Assembly (NCBI GenBank): GCA_963835825.1
Contig: CAWIGZ010000001.1
Coordinates: forward strand, 2,232,001-2,296,000
Source: JADGRB01 sp963835825
Lineage (GTDB): Bacteria; Myxococcota_A; Polyangia; Fen-1088
Reading direction: 5' to 3'
Length of the DNA: 64,000 nucleotides
The position numbers and the translations under genes were made by a program. The notes under the pieces were generated by a model, which saw only the letters and a list, made by a program, of their open reading frames with translations, was not told where the DNA came from and did no database searches. How positions within the stretch are numbered: position 1 is the stretch's first letter; each line of letters starts with the position of its first letter. This document shows, one piece after another, positions 25,047 to 34,510 of this stretch.

Positions 25047-26627
25047 TTACGAGAAGATTCCGGGAAGCGGGCCGGTGGACTGGCTCGCCGCGCCGAGGCT
25101 GCTCATGGTGACCCCGAAGACAGGAGCCAGGGCCAGCCAGACGTCGTTGAACGGCCGGTTGCCGGTTCCGCCGGTCTGGGCGCCCAGAGAGCCGCCGGTG
25201 ACCTTCAGGAACGTGCCGCCCTTGACGCGGGTGTTCTTCCCGCCGAAGACGATGAGCGGCATGTTCTGCTGGTTGTGATCCCAGGCGCGCGCGACCTCGG
25301 TGATGTACACGACCACCGTGTTGTCGAGCAGCATGTTGCCGTCGATGTCGGGCGTGGTGGCGAACTCCTGCAGGACCGTGGAGGTCGCGGCCGAATAGAA
25401 CTGATTGATCTGGTTCAGCCACGCCGGGGTGTTCGGATCGCCCGAAGGATCGCTGTGGCTCGGCGGATGGTGCGGCGTCGATTGAAGGTTGCCCTTGATG
25501 GTCGCGCCCTGGAACGTTCCGGGGAAGACCACCCAGTTGGTCCCCGCCGACCACATGAACGTCGCCACCCGGACCAGGTCGCAAGCGAACGCGGCCTTGA
25601 TCAACCGCAGCTGGGTCTGCCCGAGATCCAGGTGGGGATGACTGGTCGGCTGGTTCGGGACGTAGTAGTCGACGCCGCCCAGATCGCTGTAGACGCTGCC
25701 CGATCCCTGCTTGCCGGAGCTGGTGTTCGAGAAATTCGGCGGCGTGGCCGGCTTGGTGCAGACCGAGGTCTGCGTCATCGACGCGTACATCTGTTGCAGG
25801 CTCGCCTCGAGCTGCGCGATGGCGTCCGCGTGGGCGGTGAGTCGATCCTTCTCGCTCGCCGGCACCAATGTCTGGAGGCGGGCCAGATCGCTCTGCAGGT
25901 AGGTGATGACGCTCATCTTCTGCGCCAGGATCTGGGCGTTGTTCGTTCCCGTCGGCAGGGCGCCGCCGAAGATCCGATTGAAGACGTTGAGCGGCGAGGT
26001 CTCGGGATAGAGCGGCTGGCGGGCGACGCTGGGGTCGCTCTGGCCGCTCTTGGGCGCCAGGTACGAAAGCACGCGCGGAGCCACCTCGTCCCGATCCGAC
26101 CGAACGTCGGCCGCCAGCTGCAACGATCCGAACGGCGTGGGGCTGGGGAAGCTCGGACCACCCAGCCCGGACGCTTTTTGGAGCAGGATCTGATCAATCG
26201 AGGGGCCGCCGGCGCAGTGATCCTGCTGCCCGATCATCCCGATGGTCGGCACGCCGGTCATCATCGCGACCATCCCGCCCTCGTGGGTGTTCTGACCGCC
26301 GCTGTTGGTGTCCGCGTAGCTGCCGCTCGAGTGACTGGTGGCCGAGACGATGTTCACGCCGTCGACCATCACCATGTACTTCTGGAGCGGCGCGAAGGGC
26401 GCGCTCTCCAGCGGCAGGGTGAAGCTGGTCGTGGTCGCGCTGGCGCTCGGGCGCCAGTTGCTGAGCCCGGGATTGGCGCCCAGCGGATGGTGAATGACCA
26501 AGAAGCGCAGCGGCGCCGCCACGCCCGCGGCGCGCGCCTCGATGGAGCGCAACAGAGGGACCATCACCGCCGCAGAGCCGCCCAGACCCCGAAGGAACGA
26601 ACGACGAGCGAACTTGTAGGAAATCAC
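25047..26627 (-). CDS. DUF1552 family protein, Tat-exported
   Basis: This 526-residue protein begins with a twin-arginine signal (FARRSFLRGLGGSAAVMVPLL). The rest matches DUF1552, found mostly in Planctomycetes and Myxococcota next to DUF1592 proteins; it is distantly like DUF1501 and alkaline-phosphatase-fold proteins. Conserved-looking blocks are FLVIHHPLGANPG, DHCAGGPSIDQ, ATFMWSAGTNW and NTVVVYITEVARAWDHNQQN. Its start overlaps the end of the DUF1592 gene (ATGA). The molecular function of the family is not established. Confidence 0.8.
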   Translation of the reverse strand: MISYKFARRSFLRGLGGSAAVMVPLLRSIEARAAGVAAPLRFLVIHHPLGANPGLSNWRPSASATTTSFTLPLESAPFAPLQKYMVMVDGVNIVSATSHSSGSYADTNSGGQNTHEGGMVAMMTGVPTIGMIGQQDHCAGGPSIDQILLQKASGLGGPSFPSPTPFGSLQLAADVRSDRDEVAPRVLSYLAPKSGQSDPSVARQPLYPETSPLNVFNRIFGGALPTGTNNAQILAQKMSVITYLQSDLARLQTLVPASEKDRLTAHADAIAQLEASLQQMYASMTQTSVCTKPATPPNFSNTSSGKQGSGSVYSDLGGVDYYVPNQPTSHPHLDLGQTQLRLIKAAFACDLVRVATFMWSAGTNWVVFPGTFQGATIKGNLQSTPHHPPSHSDPSGDPNTPAWLNQINQFYSAATSTVLQEFATTPDIDGNMLLDNTVVVYITEVARAWDHNQQNMPLIVFGGKNTRVKGGTFLKVTGGSLGAQTGGTGNRPFNDVWLALAPVFGVTMSSLGAASQSTGPLPGIFS

Positions 26628-28549
26628 TTCGTACCTCCCGCGCGTGCCCGCATGAAATCGGCCAGGAGCACATTGGTGAAGAGAGACTTGACGGTGCCGT
26701 CGGTCTGCGTGCGGACCGAGTTGACCTCACAGGTGTTGTAGAGCTGGATGGCGGAGCCGATCGCGTAGCTGGCCATCTGCTGGACCGAGCAGCCGTCGAT
26801 CACCTTGCTCGAGACCAGAGCCTGGGTGAAGGCCGGGACGCCGGTGAGCGTGGTGCCCGCCAGCGGCGAGCTCGGCACGAACGTCACCGTCGGATCGATG
26901 GGCCTCCCCTTTTCGTCCACCGTGCGGTAGTTGCCGATCGGACCGAAGTTCTGCAGGACCCGCGAATAGGGATCCATCTGCGAGTGACAGCTCTTGCAGG
27001 GCTGGTAGGCCATGCGGGCGTCGGAGAGCAGGATCTCGCTGTCGCAGGTCGAGTCCGGCGCGGCCCCGGGGACGCTGGGGTTGGTGCAGGCGAGGACCAG
27101 CTGCGCCGACGGCGTCGAGAGATCGACGGGCGAGCCGAGCGGGTCCTGGCACATCACGTAGTCGTGAATCCCTTTCCCCCGCTTCACGATCGAGTTGACG
27201 GCAGGATCGGAAGCGGACCACAGGTAGCTCGGCTGGGTCAAAATGCCGCTCCGTCCCTGGGACGCCGGCCAGGTCGCCGCCACGAAGGTCGAATCGCTCG
27301 TCGGCGCCTTCCCCCCCGTGTACGTCAACCCCGGATAGAGCGTGGCCAGCCGCTGGTTGACGTAGACCGTCTGCGAGGTGAGCAGATCGTCCACCTTGCC
27401 CGAGCCCGACCAGAGGACGCTGTTCACGAAGTCCTGCGTCGACGTGTAGAGATCGTTCTCGATACCGGTCAGGTCCTGCTCCGCCGTCGGCAGCGACGCG
27501 ATCAGCGAGGTGTCCTTGGTCTTCGAGAACATCTGGCCGATGTTGAACCAGCCGAGCACGATGTTCGTCAGATTGGCCTGAACGGCCGGCAGGGCGAGCA
27601 ACCGGTTGATTTGCGTCTGGATCCCCGAGGTCGTCGACAGGCTGCCGTTCGAGGCGGCGGTCGTCAACGCGGCGTCCGGCAACGTTCCCAGCAACGTGAA
27701 CGACAGCTGGCTGGCGATCTCGTAAGGGGTCAGCGTCGTGTTCGGGTAGTTCCCGTTCGCGTCGGCGGTCGACGGGGCCCCGAGCTCCGTGCGGTAAACG
27801 AAGGACGGCGAAATGATGATCGCCTCGATCATCAGCTTGATGCCGGTCTTGTAGTCCTGCATGGCCCCCTGCGCGTAGACCTTCATCAGGTTGGTCACCT
27901 CGCTGGAGTCGAGCGGCCGGCGGTAGGCCTTCTGGGCGAACGCGGAGACGAAGGTATTGGCGCAGGTGGTCTGCGCCGAGGCGGTGGTGCCGGTGCAGGG
28001 GGCGATGGTGGTGGTCACGTTCGGATCGATCGTGGCGAGCACCGCCTCTGCCTGGGTGTACATGTTGAACTGCATGTCGTTGTCGACCTGCAGCGACGAG
28101 TTGCTGAAGAACGCGAAGGCGGACTCCCCTCCCCGGCTGGTCAGCACCGGCGCCGTAGGCAGCGTGAGCAGCGTCTGCACGGCGGCGCCCCACTGCTCCA
28201 CCGACAATCGCCAGAGCCGTCGGGTGAGCGGCGGCAACGGGGTACAGGCCGTGGTCGAACCACCCGTCCCGGTGGTCGAACCACCCGTCCCGGTGGTCGA
28301 ACCACCCGTCCCGGTGGTCGAACCGCCCGTTCCGGTGTTCGACCCGCCGCTGCCGGTATTCGAACCGCCGTTGCCAGTCGTGGTCGAACCACCGCTGCCG
28401 GTGCTCGAGCCGCCGCTGCCAGTCGTTGACGAGCCACCGCTGCCGGTCGTCGGCGATCCGGTCATGCCGTTGGTGATGCTACCTTGGCAACCGCCTGCGC
28501 CAAGCAGGGCTGCTGCCGTGAGAAGACCGAAACGGGGCAAGGTCCTCAT
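26624..28549 (-). CDS. DUF1592/DUF1588/DUF1585 family lipoprotein with one CXXCH
   Basis: This 641-residue protein leads the operon. The ATG has GGAGG upstream. A lipobox (LLGAGGC) is followed by a linker with GTGG repeats, coded by a 21-bp tandem repeat. The body follows the order DUF1587/1595 (RRLWRLSVEQW, FAQKAYRRPL), DUF1592 (LTPYEIASQLSFTLLGTLPD), DUF1588 (GRSGILTQPSYLW...SPVKRGK-like) and DUF1585 near the C-terminus (CSVQQMASYAIG). A single haem-type motif, CKSCHSQMDP, lies between them. The family occurs with DUF1552 in Planctomycetes and Myxococcota and its role is not established. Confidence 0.8.
   Translation of the reverse strand: MRTLPRFGLLTAAALLGAGGCQGSITNGMTGSPTTGSGGSSTTGSGGSSTGSGGSTTTGNGGSNTGSGGSNTGTGGSTTGTGGSTTGTGGSTTGTGGSTTACTPLPPLTRRLWRLSVEQWGAAVQTLLTLPTAPVLTSRGGESAFAFFSNSSLQVDNDMQFNMYTQAEAVLATIDPNVTTTIAPCTGTTASAQTTCANTFVSAFAQKAYRRPLDSSEVTNLMKVYAQGAMQDYKTGIKLMIEAIIISPSFVYRTELGAPSTADANGNYPNTTLTPYEIASQLSFTLLGTLPDAALTTAASNGSLSTTSGIQTQINRLLALPAVQANLTNIVLGWFNIGQMFSKTKDTSLIASLPTAEQDLTGIENDLYTSTQDFVNSVLWSGSGKVDDLLTSQTVYVNQRLATLYPGLTYTGGKAPTSDSTFVAATWPASQGRSGILTQPSYLWSASDPAVNSIVKRGKGIHDYVMCQDPLGSPVDLSTPSAQLVLACTNPSVPGAAPDSTCDSEILLSDARMAYQPCKSCHSQMDPYSRVLQNFGPIGNYRTVDEKGRPIDPTVTFVPSSPLAGTTLTGVPAFTQALVSSKVIDGCSVQQMASYAIGSAIQLYNTCEVNSVRTQTDGTVKSLFTNVLLADFMRARAGGTK
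28251..28334. repeat. 21-bp tandem repeat coding a lipoprotein linker
   Basis: Three exact and one near-exact copies of a 21-bp unit beginning GTGGTCGAACC start at 28251, 28272, 28293 and 28314. On the coding (minus) strand each unit gives GTGGSTT or a close variant. Such repeats can gain or lose whole units without breaking the frame. Confidence 0.75.
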
Positions 28550-28579
28550 CGCGCCTCCAATTTCCAGACCATCAGTATC

Positions 28580-28650
28580 TCATTTCGAAATGGGCCCGCT
28601 AGACAATTTTTAAAGATAGTTACCTTTTTGCGCACCGCGGCGAACCGCGG
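28580..28650 (-). promoter_or_regulatory. Likely promoter region of the DUF1592 operon with two dyads
   Basis: Upstream of the operon, read on the minus strand, a CCGCGG-TTCG-CCGCGG hairpin (28635-28650) is followed by an AT-rich block (AAAAAGGTAACTATCTTTAA) and a perfect 12-bp palindrome CATTTCGAAATG (28580-28591), 31 bases before the ATG. The AT-rich block is the best promoter candidate. The palindrome, placed downstream of it, could be an operator. Confidence 0.4.
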
Positions 28651-28766
28651 GACAGAACTGGCGCCAACTGGATCTGTCTGTCGCCAACTCGGTGGTGAAT
28701 GTTTTTTTGGCGGGAGGCGATCGGCCCGGCCCTTCGGGGGCATCGAGGCGGCGGGCCGACGCCGTC

Positions 28767-30002
28767 TCAGAGCACCTTCAGCGGATCGAGCATGTGGGCC
28801 CCTCGGGCCGGCCGGGAGATGAAGCTGGTGTCCGATTGACCGGTGCGGTCGCGGTACTCGCGCGACAGCGTCTCGGCCGCCGTGCCCACCTGGGCGGTGC
28901 GCACCAGCGTGACGGTGCAGCCACCGAAGCCGCCGCCCGTCATGCGCGCGCCGAGCACGCCGCCGGCCGCGCCGATTTCCCGGGCCACGTCCACCAGCGT
29001 GTCGAGCTCGAAGGAGCTCACCTCGAAGTCGTCACGCAAGGAGCGGTGGCTCTCGTACATGAGCGCGCCGACCTCGACGAACTCGCCCGCCTCCAGGTGG
29101 GCCGCCGCCGCCAGCGTGCGCAGGTTCTCGGTGGTGACGTGGCGGGCCCGTCGCTGGATCGCCGGATCGAGGAGCCCGCCGGCTGCCTCGACCATGGCGG
29201 GGGTGGCGTCCCGCAGGCTGGACACCCCGAGCTGGCGCGCCGCCTCCGTGCACTCGGTGCGCCGCCGCGCGTAGGCGCCGTCGGCCAGAGCATGCTTGAC
29301 GTTGGTGTTGCAGATGAGGACGCTGACCTCCGGGTCGGCGAAGGGGACCACCCGCACCGCCTCGAAGCGGCAGTCGATGAGCAGCGCGCCCGCCTCGTCG
29401 CCCATGACGGAGGCGAGCTGATCCATGAGCCCGCAGGGGACCCCCGCGAAGTCGTGCTCCGCCTGGCGGCAGATGCGCGCCTTGTCGCGCGGCTCGAGGA
29501 CCGCGCCGGTCACCGCCTCCAGCAGCGTGGCCATCGCCACCTCCAGCGCGGCGCTGCTGGACAGGCCTCCCCCGAGCGGGACGTCCGAAACGATCGCCAG
29601 GTCGAGGGGCGGCAGCACCAGCGCCCGCTCGCCGAACGCGCTCACCACCCCGCGCAGGTAGTTGGCCCAGCCCGGCTCTCCCGGCACCTCGGAACCGTCG
29701 AGGCGGATGTCCACCGACGCATTCAGCGCGGCGCTGTAGGCCCGCACCCGCCCGCTGTCGGCGGCGGCCGGCGCGGCGGCGATGACGACCTGCCGATCGA
29801 TCGCCAGCGGCAGCACGTAGCCGCCGTTGTAATCGGTGTGCTCGCCGATCAGGTTGACCCGCCCCGGCGCCGCCGCCAGCCAGCGCGGCGCGCGACCGAA
29901 GCGCTCGACGAACACCCGCCCCGCAGCCCGCGCTGCGTCGCCGGCGGCCGGCTCGGATCGTGCCGGCGTCCACGCGGACGCGCTGCTCAGAACCGAAGTC
30001 AC
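28767..30002 (-). CDS. galK: Galactokinase
   Basis: This cytosolic enzyme phosphorylates alpha-D-galactose at C1. The 411-residue protein has all three GHMP-kinase/galactokinase motifs: GRVNLIGEHTDYNGGYVLPL near the N-terminus, the ATP loop PLGGGLSSSAALEVA, and ARMTGGGFGGCTVTLV near the C-terminus. The GTG start overlaps the stop of the SDR gene (GTGA), which fixes it and shows coupling. It is the last gene of the sugar operon. No galT or clear galE is in the window. Confidence 0.92.
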   Translation of the reverse strand: MTSVLSSASAWTPARSEPAAGDAARAAGRVFVERFGRAPRWLAAAPGRVNLIGEHTDYNGGYVLPLAIDRQVVIAAAPAAADSGRVRAYSAALNASVDIRLDGSEVPGEPGWANYLRGVVSAFGERALVLPPLDLAIVSDVPLGGGLSSSAALEVAMATLLEAVTGAVLEPRDKARICRQAEHDFAGVPCGLMDQLASVMGDEAGALLIDCRFEAVRVVPFADPEVSVLICNTNVKHALADGAYARRRTECTEAARQLGVSSLRDATPAMVEAAGGLLDPAIQRRARHVTTENLRTLAAAAHLEAGEFVEVGALMYESHRSLRDDFEVSSFELDTLVDVAREIGAAGGVLGARMTGGGFGGCTVTLVRTAQVGTAAETLSREYRDRTGQSDTSFISRPARGAHMLDPLKVL

Positions 30003-31012
30003 CCGGGGTACCACACCTTTCGCGGATCGCTGGCCGCCCGCTGGTAGCCCCAGGCAGCGTCGACCATCTTTTTCAGATCGTACCGGGGGCGCCAGCCGAG
30101 CAGGAACTTCGCCTTGGCGTTGTCGAGCCAGGTCGAACGATACGGCGTCGCGACGGGGATCGACGGCAGGCCGCGGGTCTCGAGCAGGTAGGCCCCGAGC
30201 TCGCCGTAGTCGACCGGCTCGTCCATGCAGATGTTGAAGGTCTGGCGGCGGGCGGCGGGATGGTCGATCGCCCGCAGGATGGCCGCCACGAGATCGTCGA
30301 CGTGGACGAAGTTGCGCTTGATGGGGCGTCCGTCGGCGTCCAGCATCACCGGGACGGCGCCGCTCTTGACGTAGCCGTCTGCCGCCTGGGCGCCGACCAG
30401 ATCGCGCCAGCGCGGGCCGCCGAACACGTCCTCGCCGAACGAGAGCTGATACTTGAAGTCGTCCTTCTCCATGATCCAGGGCGCCCGCAGGCAGCAGCCG
30501 GGCAGGTCGTACTGGATCATGACCTGCTCCAGCATCACCTCCTCGAGCACCTTGGAGAGCGCGTAGCAACCCGGGTAGGCGCTGTGCTTCTGGGTCTCGG
30601 TGACCGGGATCGGGTGGGGATAGAAGAAGTGCCCCATGCCGGCGTCGCCGCCGATCAAGATGAACTGTTCAAAGGACGGGCTGGTGCGGCAGGCCTCCAG
30701 CAGCCAGAACATCCCCTTGACAGCCACGTCCATGATCGACTCCGGCGTCTCCTTGCTGGTCGCGAGGTGCAGGACGTGGGTCACGTCGGCGACCGCGCGC
30801 TCGGCGACGCCGCGCTCCTCGATCGATCCCGTGACCACCTCCAGCCGCGGCCCGGACTCCAGTCTCCGGTTGTGGCAGAGGGCGCGCACGGTGAACCGCG
30901 AGAACTGAGGATCGGCGAGCAGCTGGGCGATGAACGTCTGGCCCACCTTGCCGGTGGCGCCCGTGACGAGGATCCGGGGGGTCTTGGCTGGAACCTTGGA
31001 TGGCATGTTCAT
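29999..31012 (-). CDS. NAD-dependent epimerase/dehydratase (extended SDR)
   Basis: This 337-residue protein has the Rossmann motif ILVTGATGKVGQTF at residues 14-27 and an active-site YALSK (YxxxK) near residue 180, plus the C-terminal segment RNFVHVDDLVAAILRAID typical of extended SDR sugar epimerases or dehydrogenases. It may act on a galactose-type sugar or its nucleotide form because it lies between the permease and galK genes, overlapping both by four bases. It is not a clear GalE. Confidence 0.78.
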   Translation of the reverse strand: MNMPSKVPAKTPRILVTGATGKVGQTFIAQLLADPQFSRFTVRALCHNRRLESGPRLEVVTGSIEERGVAERAVADVTHVLHLATSKETPESIMDVAVKGMFWLLEACRTSPSFEQFILIGGDAGMGHFFYPHPIPVTETQKHSAYPGCYALSKVLEEVMLEQVMIQYDLPGCCLRAPWIMEKDDFKYQLSFGEDVFGGPRWRDLVGAQAADGYVKSGAVPVMLDADGRPIKRNFVHVDDLVAAILRAIDHPAARRQTFNICMDEPVDYGELGAYLLETRGLPSIPVATPYRSTWLDNAKAKFLLGWRPRYDLKKMVDAAWGYQRAASDPRKVWYPG

Positions 31013-32061
31013 TTGACTCGACGCCGGGAGGCGTTCTTCTCGAAGACGCGGTCGACGATGACGGCGGCCAGGATGACCCCGCCGGCGACCACGTTCTGCC
31101 AGAGCGACTTGCCCACCAGGTTCACCGCGTTGAAGGTGATCTGCATGATGCCGGCGCCGATGAGCACGCCGAAGACGGAGCCCCGCCCGCCCAGCAGCGA
31201 GCAGCCGCCCAGCACCGCGGCGGCGACGGCGTGCAGCTCGTACGCGGAGCCCAGCGACGGGGTCGCGCTGGGCAGGTAGGCGACGTAGAGGATCCCCGCC
31301 ACCCCCGACAGGCCGGCGCTGGCCACGAAGGTGATGAGGCGGATCCGCTGCACCGGCACGCCCGACAGCCGGGCCGCCTCGGCGTTCGAGCCGATGGCGT
31401 AGCAGTAGCGCCCGAACAGCGTCCGGTGCATGAGGAACGCGGTGATCGCGATGGCGGCCAGGGCGAACCAGAACGGCATGGGCAGGCCGAAGCCGACCCC
31501 CTCTCCCAGAAAACGAAACCCGGGGAACTTCCCCTGAAAGCCGATGTCCGTGCCGCCGGTCAGGACCTCGGCGAACCCGCGCAAGAGCAGCATCGAGCCC
31601 AGCGTCACCACGAACGGCTGCACGCCGAGCCAGGTGATCACCAGGCCCTGCGCCAGACCGACGATCAGCGACAGCGCGATGGCGGAGGCCACCGCCGCGC
31701 CGATGCCGAACCCGGCGTACATGGTCAGGTAGCTGGTGGTGACCGCCGAGATGCAGATGATCGAGCCGACCGAAAGGTCGATGCCCCCGGCGATGATCAC
31801 CACCGCCTCGCCCAGAGCGAACAGCGAGATGAGCGAGATGTGGCGGAGGGTGTTGCGCAGGTTGTCGCCGCCCAGGAACACCGGGTTGAGCACGGCGGTG
31901 AGTCCGCCGAGGCCGAGCATCACGGCCAGCATCGTCAGCTCTTTCTTCATCCGGCCGAGGCGCGTGGGCCCACCGGACGTGAGCGCGGGCGCGGGCGCGG
32001 GCGCCGGCGGCGTCGGGGCCGGCTCGGCTGGAGTCGAGACCTCCGTCATGTTGGCGCTCAT
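31009..32061 (-). CDS. Sugar ABC transporter permease (RbsC/MglC family)
   Basis: This inner-membrane protein of 350 residues has about ten hydrophobic helices after a Pro/Ala-rich cytosolic N-terminus. Family marks are GGIDLSVGSIICISAV, the EAA-like loop YAIGSNAEAARLSGVPV, and AAAVLGGCSLLGGRGSVFGVLIGA. It pairs with the adjacent double ATPase and binding lipoprotein to import a monosaccharide. Start and stop overlap both neighbours by four bases, which indicates strong translational coupling. Confidence 0.88.
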   Translation of the reverse strand: MSANMTEVSTPAEPAPTPPAPAPAPALTSGGPTRLGRMKKELTMLAVMLGLGGLTAVLNPVFLGGDNLRNTLRHISLISLFALGEAVVIIAGGIDLSVGSIICISAVTTSYLTMYAGFGIGAAVASAIALSLIVGLAQGLVITWLGVQPFVVTLGSMLLLRGFAEVLTGGTDIGFQGKFPGFRFLGEGVGFGLPMPFWFALAAIAITAFLMHRTLFGRYCYAIGSNAEAARLSGVPVQRIRLITFVASAGLSGVAGILYVAYLPSATPSLGSAYELHAVAAAVLGGCSLLGGRGSVFGVLIGAGIMQITFNAVNLVGKSLWQNVVAGGVILAAVIVDRVFEKNASRRRVK

Positions 32062-33467
32062 GCCGCTGCGTACCTCAGGATGTTGGCGTCGGTGAGCTCC
32101 GCCCGGGCCAGCTCTCCGCGCGATCGGCCCTGCGCCAGGACGATGGCCCGGTGGCAGAGCGCGGCGATCTCTTCGGCCTCGGAGCTGGAGACGATGATCG
32201 CCTTGCCGGCGGCGGCCAGCTCCCGGACCACGTCGTGCACATCGCGCTTGGCGCGCACGTCGAGGCCGCGGGTCGGCTCGTCGAGCAGCAGCACCTTCGG
32301 ATCGCGCGCCATCCACTTGCCGAGCACGATCTTCTGCTGGTTGCCGCCCGAGAGGCCCGCCGCCGGTCCGCCGGCGCGGATGCGGAAGCGCTCCATGTAA
32401 GGCCGGGCGATCTCCAGCTCATCCTCCAGCAAGAACCTGTGCAACGAGGGCAAGGCCAGGTTGCGCTCGACCAGCATGCTCAGGATCAGGCCCTGCGAGG
32501 CGCGCTCCTCCGGCACCAGGGCGAACCCGGCCGCCATCGCGTCGCGCGGGCTCCGGATCGACAGCGGCTTTCCCCCGACCTTCACCTCCAGCTCGCAGGG
32601 GCGGACGCCGAAGAGCTCGCGCAGGACGCTGCTGCGCCCGGCGCCGACCAGCCCGGCCAGCCCCAGGATCTCCCCCGCGTGCAGGTCGAACGACACCCGC
32701 CCCCGGACCGACAGCACCACCTCCGGCCGGGCCGTGGGCGGCGCGGCCTCGGTGACGTGGGTGGTTCCCGCCAGCAGCTCGACCAGCTTGTCGAGGGTCG
32801 CCTCGCCGGTCGGCAGCTCGGCCACCCGCTCGCCGTCGCGCAGGCAAACCACCCGATCGGTGATCTCCAGGACCTCGCGCAGGCGGTGCGAGATGTAGAC
32901 CATGGCGATCCCGTTCTTGCGCAGATCGCGCAGCAGCGTGAACAGGCGCGCCGCATCGGTCTCGCTCAACGTCGCGGTCGGCTCGTCGAGCAGCAGCACC
33001 TTGGCGTCCAGCGACAGCGCGCGCGCGATCTCCGTCCGCTGCTTCTGCCCCGGCGACAGCGACCGCAGCGGCGTGCGCGGATCGATGTCGCCGCCCACGC
33101 GGCCGAGGACCTTCGCGGCCCGGCTGTACAGCGCGGGGCGATCGACGAGGCCGAACCGGTGCGGCTCGTGGCCGAGCAGCACGTTCGAGCCCACGTCCAG
33201 ATCCTCGGCCTGGATCAGCTCCTGCCGCACCAGCGAGACGCCCAGCCGGATCGCGTCGGCGGGGCTGGCGGGCGACTGGCCGTCGATCGACACCGTGCCC
33301 GCGTCCGGCTGGTGCACGCCCGCCGCGACCTTCATGAGCGTCGACTTGCCGGCGCCGTTTCCGCCCAGGAGGCCCACGATCTCGCCGGGCGCGACGTCGA
33401 AGTCGACCCCCCGCAGCGCGCGCACGCCGCCAAAGGACTTTTCGACTCGTTTCAGCGACAGCGACAT
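32058..33467 (-). CDS. Sugar ABC transporter double ATP-binding protein (RbsA/MglA family)
   Basis: This 469-residue protein has two ABC domains. The first has Walker A GGNGAGKSTLMK, signature LSPGQKQRTEIARAL and Walker B VLLLDEPTATL. The second has a degenerate Walker A (GLVGAGRSSVLRELFG), signature LSGGNQQKIVLGKW and LLLDEPTRGLDV. The degenerate second P-loop is normal for this family. The protein is slightly shorter than the usual ~500 residues. It energises the permease whose gene follows. Confidence 0.9.
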   Translation of the reverse strand: MSLSLKRVEKSFGGVRALRGVDFDVAPGEIVGLLGGNGAGKSTLMKVAAGVHQPDAGTVSIDGQSPASPADAIRLGVSLVRQELIQAEDLDVGSNVLLGHEPHRFGLVDRPALYSRAAKVLGRVGGDIDPRTPLRSLSPGQKQRTEIARALSLDAKVLLLDEPTATLSETDAARLFTLLRDLRKNGIAMVYISHRLREVLEITDRVVCLRDGERVAELPTGEATLDKLVELLAGTTHVTEAAPPTARPEVVLSVRGRVSFDLHAGEILGLAGLVGAGRSSVLRELFGVRPCELEVKVGGKPLSIRSPRDAMAAGFALVPEERASQGLILSMLVERNLALPSLHRFLLEDELEIARPYMERFRIRAGGPAAGLSGGNQQKIVLGKWMARDPKVLLLDEPTRGLDVRAKRDVHDVVRELAAAGKAIIVSSSEAEEIAALCHRAIVLAQGRSRGELARAELTDANILRYAAA

Positions 33468-33492
33468 GGGTGCGAGTCCGGCATTTCCCCGA

Positions 33493-34485
33493 TCACTTCT
33501 TCAGCGCGCGCAGCTCGTTCCAGAACTGGTCCAGGTTCGTCTTGTCGACCACCAGGATGCCGGTGTCGACGAACGGAGGAACGGTCTTGCCGTCGCGCAG
33601 CTCTTTCAGGGCCTTGACCGACTGGTAGCCGAACTGGAAGGGCCGCTGGACGATGGTGGCGCTGATGAGACCGTCGCGGACCGCCTTCAGCGTCTCTTCT
33701 TCCTCGTCGAAGACGACCAGGAGCGGCTTGTCCTTGCGGCTGGAAGCCCGCACGGCGTCGGCCATGCACGGCCCGTTGTACGACCAGATCCCCATCGCCA
33801 GCACCAGATCGGGATAGCGGGCCAGCGCGTCCTCGACGTTCTTCTTGGCCAGCGCCCGATCGGCGTGGTCGAGGAACACCGGAAGAAGCTCGATCCCGGG
33901 CAGCTTGCCCAGGGTCTCGTCGATCCCCTGCTTGCGCTCGATGGCGTTCTGCATGTCCATGCGACCGACGAACAGCGCCACCTTCCCCTTGGTGACGCCG
34001 GCCGCCTTCAGCGCGGCAGCGGCGGTGTTGCCCGCCAGCTTGCCGGCCTCGACGTTGTTCGTCCCGACGTAGACCTTGCGCGCCGATTTGGGCGCGTCGG
34101 AGTCGGTGGTCACCAGCGGCATCTTGGCGGCGACGCGGGCAAAGAGCTCGGTCATGGCGTCGGGGTTGATCGGGCTGATCACCACGCCGTCGAACCCCTG
34201 GACCAGGATGTCCTCCAAGAAGCGCTGCTGGTCGGCGACCTCACCCTTGAGCGGACGGAACATGTCCACCTTCACGCCGAAGTCCTTTTCCGCCTTGCGC
34301 AGCCCCTTCTCGCCGATGTTCCAGAAGTCGGACGAGTTGTTGGTCACGAACGCGAAGTGATAGCTGCCCGCCGCTGCCCCCGCCCCGGCGTCCTTCTTCT
34401 TGCAGCCGGGCGCGACGGCCATGAGCGCGAACAGCAGCGCGCCCACCACCCGGCTGACATTCGTCCTGGAAACGAAAAATCCCAT
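33493..34485 (-). CDS. Sugar ABC transporter substrate-binding lipoprotein
   Basis: This 330-residue protein has a lipobox (LMAVAPGC), then a type I periplasmic binding fold of the ribose/galactose/xylose class (AFVTNNSSDFWNIGEKGLRKAE, ILVQGFDGVVISPINPDAMTE, VGTNNVEAGKLAGNTAA). It would bind the sugar and deliver it to the permease. In a Gram-negative cell it is probably anchored to the inner membrane. The sugar is not certain; the flanking galM and galK genes point to galactose or a related hexose. Confidence 0.88.
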   Translation of the reverse strand: MGFFVSRTNVSRVVGALLFALMAVAPGCKKKDAGAGAAAGSYHFAFVTNNSSDFWNIGEKGLRKAEKDFGVKVDMFRPLKGEVADQQRFLEDILVQGFDGVVISPINPDAMTELFARVAAKMPLVTTDSDAPKSARKVYVGTNNVEAGKLAGNTAAAALKAAGVTKGKVALFVGRMDMQNAIERKQGIDETLGKLPGIELLPVFLDHADRALAKKNVEDALARYPDLVLAMGIWSYNGPCMADAVRASSRKDKPLLVVFDEEEETLKAVRDGLISATIVQRPFQFGYQSVKALKELRDGKTVPPFVDTGILVVDKTNLDQFWNELRALKK

Positions 34486-34510
34486 GCGTGCTCCTTGACG
34501 GCGGCGGGCG

